Source: RGIG3528 sp045629005 (GTDB taxonomy: Bacteria > Bacillota > Clostridia > Lachnospirales > Lachnospiraceae). From it: 6,800 nt of DNA. Position 1 is the first letter of the stretch. Every line of letters begins with the position of its first letter. The notes under the pieces are model-generated. The model made no database searches. It saw only the letters and a program-made list of their open reading frames with translations, and had not been told where the DNA came from. The DNA is taken from positions 1-6,800 of the forward strand of contig JAZQQJ010000019.1 in NCBI GenBank assembly GCA_045629005.1, in the 5' to 3' direction. This document shows, piece by piece, positions 1 to 5,255 of the stretch. The position numbers and the translations under genes were made by a program.

Positions 1-61
1 GGTAGGGACGGAGTGTGGTGGACATTTTTTGCAAAAATGTCCACCACACTCCGTCCCTACC
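1..61. repeat. Perfect long palindrome (29-bp arms, 3-nt loop)
   Basis: Positions 1-29 are the exact reverse complement of 33-61, with TGC (30-32) between them. The arms begin GGTAGGGACGGAGTGTGG and end in an A/T-only run next to the loop. All 29 pairs match, so a transcript from either strand would fold into a very stable hairpin. No T-run follows position 61 on the plus strand, so it is not an ordinary terminator; a proper one for upp lies just beside it at 76-110. It touches the window edge and may continue outside. It could be a dispersed palindromic repeat of the REP or MITE type; that is inference, because only one copy is visible here. Confidence 0.85.
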
Positions 62-75
62 GGACACCACCGCGC

Positions 76-110
76 AAAAACAGCCGTGGCAGTTCCACGG
101 CTGTTTTTTT
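76..110 (-). terminator. Rho-independent terminator of upp (bidirectional)
   Basis: A 9-bp perfect stem, CAGCCGTGG (81-89) with CCACGGCTG (95-103), encloses a 5-nt loop. On the minus strand the stem is followed by five T (complement of 76-80), about 14 bp after the upp stop codon. On the plus strand it is followed by seven T (104-110), so it can also stop transcription entering from the left. Confidence 0.9.
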
Positions 111-116
111 ATATTC

Positions 117-746
117 TTATTTTGTTCCGTAAATTCTGTCGCCGGCGTCACCAAGTCCGGGAAGGATGTAGCCGTTCTCGTTCAGTCTCTCGTCGAGAGC
201 ACCGATAAAGATGTTTACATCCGGATGAGCTGCCTGAAGTTTTTCAACGCCTTCGGGAGCTGCAATGAGGCAAAGGAAGCGAATCTTGGAGATGCCACGT
301 CTCTTGAGGAGAGTGATTGCTGCATCAGCAGAACCGCCTGTAGCAAGCATAGGGTCAACTACGAATACTTCTCTCTCTGTAATGTCCTGAGGGAGCTTGC
401 AGAAGTACTCATGAGGCTCAAGTGTCTTTTCATCTCTGTAAAGGCCGATGTGACCTACTTTAGCGTTAGGGGTAAGCTGGAGAACGCCTTCAGCCATCTG
501 CATGCCTGCGCGGAGGATGGGAACTACGCAAAGCTTCTTGCCTGCGATTTCCTTAACAGTAGTCTTCACAAGGGGAGTTTCTATTTCCTTGTCAGCAAGA
601 GGGAGATTTCTGCTTGCTTCATAGTAAATGAGCATTGCTACTTCGGTAACAAGTGCACGGAACTCCTTTGTGGAAGTTTCCTTCATACGCATAATGCCGA
701 TTTTGTGCTGGATAAGCGGATGATCCATGATGAATGTTTTTGACAT
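117..746 (-). CDS. upp: Uracil phosphoribosyltransferase
   Basis: A cytosolic pyrimidine-salvage enzyme that converts uracil plus PRPP to UMP plus pyrophosphate. The 209-residue product matches the usual length of the family. The PRPP-binding loop VVDPMLATGGSA is at about residues 129-140, the ILRAGM segment at 77-82, YRDE at 103-106, and the C-terminal uracil-binding segment around GLGDAGDR (197-204). All expected motifs are intact. The reading frame stays open upstream to 812. The ATG at 746 is preferred because AAGGAGG (752-758) sits 5 nt before it and because the protein then starts with the family-typical MSKTFIMDHPLIQHKIG. It lies 75 bp downstream of the CotH-like gene, has its own promoter overlapping that gene's end, and is closed by the hairpin at 76-110. 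No uracil permease or pyrimidine operon is next to it. Confidence 0.97.
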   Translation of the reverse strand: MSKTFIMDHPLIQHKIGIMRMKETSTKEFRALVTEVAMLIYYEASRNLPLADKEIETPLVKTTVKEIAGKKLCVVPILRAGMQMAEGVLQLTPNAKVGHIGLYRDEKTLEPHEYFCKLPQDITEREVFVVDPMLATGGSADAAITLLKRRGISKIRFLCLIAAPEGVEKLQAAHPDVNIFIGALDERLNENGYILPGLGDAGDRIYGTK

Positions 747-796
747 GATTGCCTCCTTGATTGGTCCGGAACGGAATATTGAATTTTCTTCGGACA

Positions 797-825
797 AGTA
801 TAGCATACACACCTGTATGAATCAA
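797..825 (-). promoter_or_regulatory. Sigma-A-type promoter of upp
   Basis: On the minus strand there is a -35 TTGATT (820-825), a spacer of exactly 17 bp and a -10 TATACT (797-802). A TGC just before the -10 makes it an extended -10. The predicted start is near 790, giving a leader of about 44 nt before the upp ATG. The -35 overlaps the last codons and stop of the CotH-like gene, so upp need not rely on read-through. I see no terminator or anti-terminator hairpin in the leader. Confidence 0.7.
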
Positions 826-2627
826 TACCGTCCGAGCAACGTACTCAGATACTCTCTTGCATATTCGGGCCTTTTGTTGAAAAAGTCTTTTACAGGCTCA
901 AGTTTTTCCATAAGATAACGGCTATCCGTTCCGGTATTTGTATATCTGTTAAGCCCGGCGGAAATAGCGGAGCCATATTCTTCAACATATGTGTCGATTA
1001 CTTCATTCACGTGCTCAGGATTAAAGCACTCATCTATTACTTCTATATATGTTTGTTCAAAATTCTTTCTGAAGCCTTCATTCTCAAGGAACTTATAGAA
1101 AAGTGCGGCGGGGTTCGTCCAAGTCTTTCTTATGTACAAATCGTTTATAAGATCGAATTCAGGTTTTGTCTCGGTCTGCCCGTAAAGATTACAGGAATAT
1201 TCCGTATCAAAAAGAGCAAATCTCCACTTTCCGTCACCATACTCATTTCCGTCAACAGGCTCGTTGGCACGCCACATCATACAGTTGTTTGTATCGGTGT
1301 AGAGCCAGTCTTTATTGTTGATGTATGTTTCGATAGCGAAATAGTCCATAAAGCTCTGCATGTCGAATACTTTGCATGCCTTCTCGTAGTTCGCATCATC
1401 GGAGAAATCCGCATACATTGCCCAGTTAAAGAAGTTCTGGTACTCCCCGATTATTTCATCGTTGCCTTCATAATCAGAATTCTTTATGATTGTGACATTT
1501 TCTTTTTTAATATCATAATGAGACTGGAAATAGTAGTCCTCGAGGCGTTCCTTTATGTGATAAAAGCCCCAGAATTCGCCGTCAAGGAAAAGCATGCAGG
1601 GCTCGTCTGCCTGTATGGAAACGTCTCTGCCGCTGACAAGCGACTGGATTATATTGTCACGTATGCATGTGTCGGTAGAATCATTTCCGGCATTTCGAAG
1701 TGTTACCTTATCAAACTTTTTAATCTTCTTGCCGTCAATGTCTGTAAGTTCGTCAAAGAATGTATATCTCAGTTTGCTGTCGCCATATTCCGATCTCGCA
1801 TAAAGTCTGAAGCTCTTTTGAACGTTTGATCTGGAAACCTTTCCTGCAAGTCTGATTCCCACAGCCTGCTCAAATGCAATCTCACCCTTTTCAAACACCT
1901 GCACAATTGCAGGTCTTTCCCACTCTTTTCCGCTTTGGTTGTAGTTTGTGGGATTCTTCAGATTCCAGTTTTCATAAGTGGGATTGTAATCATCGCTTCT
2001 CTTCCACTTTTTGTAGGCACTTCCTATTACGTAAATGCCTGTATCGTCATCAACGATGTTGTAAGGGTTTGTAACAAGAGATATAACCTTAAGGTCCTTG
2101 TAGTAGGCAGCCGTCTTTCCTACAAAATAACTTTTGGTAACCGTCGGACCGAATGTTCCGTCCGGGAATTTCAGGCATGCTCTTACGACGATTCCCTTAT
2201 CAACGGTTTTATTTGGAACCATTGTCTGAGCGAGTGAATAATTATACTTTGCACTCAGTTTATTGATGGTAGTTGTATTGTCGTAGATGCTGATAGGATC
2301 AACATACGTTTCTTTCACTACGGAGCCTGCAGGGTCAGAGCCGTCAAGGGTATAAAGAATAGTGGCTCCTTCCGGACCGGAAAGAGTGAGTGAAAACTCC
2401 TCATCATAAAAACCACTCTCCGCCGAGAAAACAGGACTTTCAGCATCGTTGTTACGCTTTTCGGCAGCTATTGTGTCATCCCCATACTCGCGGAGCCTTA
2501 TTTTATCTACCCCTCCAAACTCACGGAATGCAGAAATAATCTCAAGCACAACAAGCAGTACGACAACCGCTGCCACGATGAGGGATATATTAAGTCTTTT
2601 CTTGCTTTTTTCCTTTTCCTTTTTCAC
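822..2627 (-). CDS. Membrane-anchored CotH-kinase family protein with chitobiase-like domain
   Basis: The 601-residue protein starts with a lysine-rich tail (2-11), then one membrane helix (about 12-34) acting as an uncleaved anchor that places the rest outside the cell. Residues about 64-168 resemble the CHB_HEX_C_1 domain (GFYDEEFSLTLSG, ILYTLDGSDP, then VVRACLKFPDG near 147-156). Residues about 178-480 match the CotH kinase fold: KSFRLYARSEYG (271-282), LRNAGND (310-316), LFLDGEFWGFYHIKERLEDYY (346-366), NNKDW (437-441) with NN (447-448), and KWRFALFDTEYS (467-478). Asp440 and Asp474 are the likely catalytic or metal-binding acids. Known CotH proteins are atypical kinases that phosphorylate spore-coat proteins; many non-coat homologues are cell-surface proteins with unknown substrates. 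No other spore gene is nearby, so a cell-surface role is as likely as a coat role. No terminator separates it from upp. Confidence 0.85.
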   Translation of the reverse strand: MKKEKEKSKKRLNISLIVAAVVVLLVVLEIISAFREFGGVDKIRLREYGDDTIAAEKRNNDAESPVFSAESGFYDEEFSLTLSGPEGATILYTLDGSDPAGSVVKETYVDPISIYDNTTTINKLSAKYNYSLAQTMVPNKTVDKGIVVRACLKFPDGTFGPTVTKSYFVGKTAAYYKDLKVISLVTNPYNIVDDDTGIYVIGSAYKKWKRSDDYNPTYENWNLKNPTNYNQSGKEWERPAIVQVFEKGEIAFEQAVGIRLAGKVSRSNVQKSFRLYARSEYGDSKLRYTFFDELTDIDGKKIKKFDKVTLRNAGNDSTDTCIRDNIIQSLVSGRDVSIQADEPCMLFLDGEFWGFYHIKERLEDYYFQSHYDIKKENVTIIKNSDYEGNDEIIGEYQNFFNWAMYADFSDDANYEKACKVFDMQSFMDYFAIETYINNKDWLYTDTNNCMMWRANEPVDGNEYGDGKWRFALFDTEYSCNLYGQTETKPEFDLINDLYIRKTWTNPAALFYKFLENEGFRKNFEQTYIEVIDECFNPEHVNEVIDTYVEEYGSAISAGLNRYTNTGTDSRYLMEKLEPVKDFFNKRPEYAREYLSTLLGRY

Positions 2628-2641
2628 GTCAGAAAACCTCC
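2625..2641 (-). promoter_or_regulatory. Shine-Dalgarno and GTG start deciding the CotH-like gene's N-terminus
   Basis: On the minus strand GGAGG (2637-2641) precedes a GTG (2625-2627) by 9 nt. The longer frame back to an ATG at 2726 adds 33 polar residues (MNNASVCTYIGNN...) and has no recognisable ribosome site in front of it. Starting at the GTG gives a short lysine-rich tail followed directly by the membrane helix, the normal layout of a signal anchor. Confidence 0.75.
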
Positions 2642-2654
2642 AAACATACTCCAC

Positions 2655-2683
2655 AGTATACTCCTCGTTATTAGTGCATTCCA
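2655..2683 (-). promoter_or_regulatory. Possible promoter of the CotH-like gene
   Basis: A good -10 TATACT (2655-2660) lies 28 bp upstream of the preferred GTG. At a 17-bp spacer the -35 would be TGGAAT (2678-2683), a poor match. The -10 lies inside the longer ATG-initiated frame, which fits the shorter start. It could instead depend on an activator or another sigma factor; a sporulation sigma cannot be shown or excluded by eye. Confidence 0.35.
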
Positions 2684-2778
2684 CCTTATTATTGCCAATA
2701 TATGTGCAAACAGACGCATTGTTCATCGAGTGATCGAAAAATCATCATATTCCGCCTATGCTCAAAAATAATGATATT

Positions 2779-2821
2779 CAAAAAAAGACCGATTGCCAAA
2801 TCTCTTCAGCAGCCGGTCTTT
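2779..2821 (-). terminator. Rho-independent terminator of the lipoprotein gene
   Basis: On the minus strand AAAGACCG (complement of 2814-2821) pairs with CGGTCTTT (complement of 2784-2791). The stem can extend inwards through TGC/GCA after one mismatch and a wobble pair, leaving a loop of about 12 nt. Six T follow the paired CGGTC (complement of 2781-2786). It lies about 80 bp after the lipoprotein stop codon and before the CotH-like gene's control region, so the two genes are transcriptionally separated. Confidence 0.8.
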
Positions 2822-2902
2822 ATTGAAATATTAATCTCAACATGAGAAAGCGTGGGAGCGCCGCAAAATTCGCAAATGAATCTTTATTCAATACTTGTGC
2901 CT

Positions 2903-3661
2903 TTAGTTTTCGTTTTTATATATATCTACCTTCGTGTAAACGTTGTCATATCTCTTCCAAATGGAATAGCTTTTTGTAAGGATACGATCTTCTGCCCATA
3001 TTAAATTAAAGGTGTCCCCGTTTACCGTAACATATTGCTGGTTTGTGTATTGAATATCATCGTAATACCCATTCGGCCATTCAAGCTTAAAGTCCAGGTC
3101 CCAGCACGCATAAATCGGATTGCTGTAAGTCCCATTTTCAACATCGTGGATTTCGTATCCGACTTGAAATTCGTTCTCGTCATTTCTGACATCAGTTACA
3201 ATCCAATCGCAATACCATACAGTTCCATCATTTTCCATCTGGTCAAATGCAACAAGCATATTGTCTTCTTTTTTGAAAACAGCAAGAATCTGGCCGCCTT
3301 CGTTTTCGTATAAGACAGCGTACTCGTCTTCCTCAATCCACAAATGATTTTTCAGCCAGTCAGGCTTAACAGCTTCCGTCGGTTCTGCCTCGACTGTTTT
3401 TGTCCAAGGTCCCTGAAACTTATCCGATGACCATCCGTCGCCGCCTTCTTCATGTTCATCATCGTCGTCTGCAAAATAATCTTCCTCTCTGCCTGCATAC
3501 TCGTCATAAACTTCAGGAGTCGGTGTACTTTCTATATTTTCATATGTTTCTGTCTTTTTTTCCGGCTTTGTTTCTTCCTTTGAGTCCTCGCACGCATTAA
3601 AGCAACATAACATCATCGAACATACCAAAGCAGTTAAAACACATTTCAGGTTTTTCTTCAT
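2903..3661 (-). CDS. Acidic lipoprotein of unknown function
   Basis: I do not recognise a family. The 252-residue product has a lipoprotein signal peptide: MKKNLK, a hydrophobic stretch (8-21), and a lipobox FNAC with the lipid-bearing cysteine at 24. The mature N-terminus (25-105) is low-complexity, rich in E, D, K, T and P, with an acidic cluster ADDDDEHEE (64-72). Such a linker typically holds a domain away from the membrane. Residues about 106-250 look like a compact, mostly beta domain with many aromatic residues: repeated W and Y, for example NHLWIEEDEY (105-114), GTVWYCDW (146-153) and IYACWDLDF (183-191). Cys151 and Cys186 could form a disulfide outside the cell. The ATG is supported by AGGA (3669-3672) 7 nt upstream. 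It has its own promoter and terminator, so neighbours say nothing about its role. Confidence 0.85.
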   Translation of the reverse strand: MKKNLKCVLTALVCSMMLCCFNACEDSKEETKPEKKTETYENIESTPTPEVYDEYAGREEDYFADDDDEHEEGGDGWSSDKFQGPWTKTVEAEPTEAVKPDWLKNHLWIEEDEYAVLYENEGGQILAVFKKEDNMLVAFDQMENDGTVWYCDWIVTDVRNDENEFQVGYEIHDVENGTYSNPIYACWDLDFKLEWPNGYYDDIQYTNQQYVTVNGDTFNLIWAEDRILTKSYSIWKRYDNVYTKVDIYKNEN

Positions 3662-3693
3662 TCATCTTTCCTCATTCTTAAATTGATTGGTGC

Positions 3694-3722
3694 AGTATAT
3701 CATTTTATGAAGACATTCGCAA
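3694..3722 (-). promoter_or_regulatory. Sigma-A-type promoter of the lipoprotein gene
   Basis: On the minus strand there is a -35 TTGCGA (3717-3722), a 17-bp spacer and a -10 TATACT (3694-3699). The predicted start is near 3687, leaving a 26-nt leader that contains the ribosome site. It lies downstream of the cold-shock gene's terminator. Confidence 0.65.
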
Positions 3723-3754
3723 ACTCACCCGGTAATAGAATTACCCCGGATTAA

Positions 3755-3787
3755 CAGAAAAGAACGGGATGCATTTTTGCATCCCGT
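3755..3787 (-). terminator. Rho-independent terminator of the cold-shock gene
   Basis: A perfect 10-bp stem, ACGGGATGCA (3764-3773) with TGCATCCCGT (3778-3787), has a 4-nt loop. On the minus strand it is followed by TTCTTTTC. It is about 87 bp past the cold-shock stop codon, giving that short mRNA a 3' untranslated region of roughly 110 nt. Confidence 0.85.
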
Positions 3788-3873
3788 CTTCCGTCTTCTC
3801 AATGGTCTTACAATATCTCTTTTCTTGTATAAATTGCTTTATATATGAAAAAGGTACATTGAATACTATTTGA

Positions 3874-4074
3874 TTAGCACTTTGTAACGTTTGTTGCCTG
3901 AGGTCCCTTAGCGCCTTCTGTGATTTCGAACTCAACAGCCTGGCCCTCTTCAAGAGACTTGAAGCCTTCCATGTTGAGGCCTGAGTAATGAACGAATACG
4001 TCCTTACCTTCTTCATCAGAAATGAAGCCATAACCCTTTTGGTTGTTAAACCACTTAACTGTACCCTTATGCAT
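3874..4074 (-). CDS. Cold-shock protein, CspA family
   Basis: A 66-residue single-domain protein of the usual family length that binds single-stranded RNA and DNA and melts mRNA secondary structure. It opens with the hallmark GTVKWFN (4-10), followed by the RNP1 motif KGYGFI (13-18), the RNP2 motif VFVHYS (26-31), GFKSLEEGQ (37-45) and a C-terminal KGPQATNV (56-63). All aromatic nucleic-acid-contacting positions of the family appear present. The ATG is preceded by GGAGG (4084-4088) at 9 nt. It is monocistronic, with a near-consensus promoter at 4132-4160 and a terminator at 3755-3787. The paralogue letter (cspA, B, C or D) cannot be decided from sequence alone. Regulation may involve the inverted repeat at the mRNA 5' end. 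Confidence 0.97.
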   Translation of the reverse strand: MHKGTVKWFNNQKGYGFISDEEGKDVFVHYSGLNMEGFKSLEEGQAVEFEITEGAKGPQATNVTKC

Positions 4075-4105
4075 TTTTGAAATCCTCCAAAAAAATATGA
4101 ATCTT

Positions 4106-4126
4106 TTGTGAACACTATGTTCACAA
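4106..4126. promoter_or_regulatory. Perfect inverted repeat at the 5' end of the cold-shock mRNA
   Basis: TTGTGAACA (4106-4114) and TGTTCACAA (4118-4126) are perfect 9-bp arms around a 3-nt loop. The promoter at 4132-4160 predicts transcription start near 4125, so the repeat covers about +1 to +20. It could be an operator for a dimeric repressor, or a stem-loop capping the transcript and affecting its stability. The sequence cannot decide between them. Confidence 0.75.
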
Positions 4127-4131
4127 TTGCG

Positions 4132-4160
4132 ATATTAGCATTCTTTGCGGCACTTGTCAA
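4132..4160 (-). promoter_or_regulatory. Strong promoter of the cold-shock gene
   Basis: On the minus strand a perfect -35 TTGACA (4155-4160), a 17-bp spacer and a -10 TAATAT (4132-4137) preceded by TGC (extended -10). The A/T-rich stretch 4161-4195 immediately upstream could act as an UP element. The predicted leader of about 50 nt includes the inverted repeat at 4106-4126. Confidence 0.85.
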
Positions 4161-4185
4161 ACAAAATTCATCGTTTATTTATTAA

Positions 4186-4225
4186 CAAAATAAATGGGGC
4201 GGTTTTTACGAAAAAGACCGCCCCA
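4186..4225 (-). terminator. Rho-independent terminator of the dehydrogenase gene
   Basis: TGGGGCGGT (4195-4203) pairs with ACCGCCCCA (4217-4225); the inner T and A runs extend the stem with one bulged base. On the minus strand it is followed by TTTATTTTG. It starts 7 bp after the dehydrogenase stop codon and separates that unit from the cold-shock promoter. Confidence 0.85.
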
Positions 4226-4232
4226 AATGTGC

Positions 4233-5174
4233 TTATTTATTGAATAAAGCTGATGTTTTGATGTTGTTGAAAACCGCTTCCACGCAACGTCTTCTTGCTT
4301 CAATCGTTGCCCATGCAATATGAGGGGTAATTAGAAGCTTTTTGGAGTCCTTAATATTAATAAGCGGATTGTCCTTTGCCATAGGCTCTGCAGTAAGTAC
4401 ATCCAGCGCAGCGCCTGCAATTACGTTGTTTTCAAGGGCTTCGTACAAATCTTCCTGATTGACGATGGGACCTCTTCCCATATTGATGATGTATGCACTC
4501 GATTTGCATTTACGAAGAGAATCCGCATTTATGAGATTTAATGTATTATCATTCAAGGGTGCATGAATGGAAATAATATCCGATGTTGCAAGCAGTTCAT
4601 CAAGACTTACTCTTGTATAGCCGGGCTCGTCGTGCTTTCCGCTTGTGGAATAGTAAACTGTTTCGCATCCGAAAGCCTTTGCAACGTCCGATACTCTTCT
4701 TCCTATTTCGCCAAGTCCTATAACGCCCCAGCGTTTGCCGTACATCTCGTGGAACTTCTGCTCGATGTGGCAGAAGAAAGGCGCATTTGCATAAGTGCCG
4801 GACTTAACATACTCATCGTAGTAATTAAGCTTCTCGTAAAGATAAAAGAAGCATGCGAAGGTATGCTGCACTACGGACTCAGTGGAGTAGCTTCTGACGT
4901 TACGCACCTCAATGCCCCTTTTATCGGTATAAGAAAAGTCGATATTATTGGTGCCGGTAGCGGTAAGACAAATCAGTTTAAGCCTTGTGAGTCCGCCTAT
5001 TGTATTTTCATTCATGGGGAGCTTGTTGATTACAACGGCATCCGCTTCAAGGAGACGGTCATGGATCTCTCCCTGCTGCGTAAGGGGATATGTTGTAACA
5101 TTGCCCAATTCGGAAAAACGGGTGATGTCAACGTCATCACCCAGTGTATCTGTTTCAAGAAATACTATGTTCAT
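4233..5174 (-). CDS. D-2-hydroxyacid dehydrogenase (hydroxypyruvate/glycerate dehydrogenase-like)
   Basis: A 313-residue cytosolic NAD(P)-dependent oxidoreductase that reduces a 2-keto acid to the D-2-hydroxy acid. Residues about 1-95 and 290-313 form the substrate-binding part, and about 96-288 the Rossmann domain. Visible motifs are ATGTNNID (72-79), the family segment RSYSTESVVQHTFA (94-107), the dinucleotide loop GLGEIG (153-158), HAPL (204-207), NMGRGP (231-236) with substrate-binding Arg234, Glu263 and the catalytic His285 in TPHIAW. The Arg/Glu/His set is complete. The YST.SV.QHTFA and ATGTNN segments resemble glycerate dehydrogenase/hydroxypyruvate reductase more than lactate dehydrogenase or PdxB, but the exact substrate is inferred. 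The ATG at 5174 has only a weak ribosome site (AAGAG). It starts 62 bp after the uridylyltransferase stop with no terminator between, so co-transcription is likely. Confidence 0.92.
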   Translation of the reverse strand: MNIVFLETDTLGDDVDITRFSELGNVTTYPLTQQGEIHDRLLEADAVVINKLPMNENTIGGLTRLKLICLTATGTNNIDFSYTDKRGIEVRNVRSYSTESVVQHTFACFFYLYEKLNYYDEYVKSGTYANAPFFCHIEQKFHEMYGKRWGVIGLGEIGRRVSDVAKAFGCETVYYSTSGKHDEPGYTRVSLDELLATSDIISIHAPLNDNTLNLINADSLRKCKSSAYIINMGRGPIVNQEDLYEALENNVIAGAALDVLTAEPMAKDNPLINIKDSKKLLITPHIAWATIEARRRCVEAVFNNIKTSALFNK

Positions 5175-5190
5175 ATCAGTCTCTTTTTTG

Positions 5191-5255
5191 GCTCTACGCC
5201 GTTTATTTATGGTTTTCAGCGTCCACAGTTCCTGCTTTACAGCTCTACGCCGTTT
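5191..5255. repeat. 14-bp direct repeat duplicating the end of the uridylyltransferase gene
   Basis: GCTCTACGCCGTTT occurs at 5242-5255, where on the minus strand it encodes the terminal residues NGVEL of the uridylyltransferase, and again exactly at 5191-5204 in the intergenic gap. The copies are 51 bp apart, a multiple of three, so both are in the same frame, but in-frame stops lie between them. Similarity does not extend beyond the 14 bp. Confidence 0.8.

Noticed and set aside
15..743. A 242-codon open frame on the plus strand opposite upp
   Set aside because: It lies antisense to an intact, family-perfect upp gene, begins inside the palindrome and has a protein sequence with no recognisable family. 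It is a by-product of upp codon use.
747..812. Longer upp protein starting at 812 with 22 extra residues
   Set aside because: The extension has no ribosome site, overlaps the predicted promoter -10 and is absent from the usual family N-terminus.
1011..1829. A 272-codon open frame on the plus strand opposite the CotH-like gene
   Set aside because: The minus-strand protein has clear CotH motifs here. The plus-strand frame has no ribosome site and no recognisable domain.
3729..3749. Small hairpin GGTAAT/ATTACC between the cold-shock terminator and the lipoprotein promoter
   Set aside because: A 6-bp stem without a T-run, lying past a good terminator; it is too short to support a function.
4106..4126. 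LexA (SOS) box in front of the cold-shock gene
   Set aside because: GAAC and GTTC are present but 5 bp apart instead of 4, and the flanking C and G of the CGAAC-N4-GTTCG consensus are missing.
3741..4160. A 139-codon minus-strand frame overlapping the cold-shock gene
   Set aside because: It runs through the cold-shock promoter, leader and terminator in another frame and has no ribosome site or recognisable domain.
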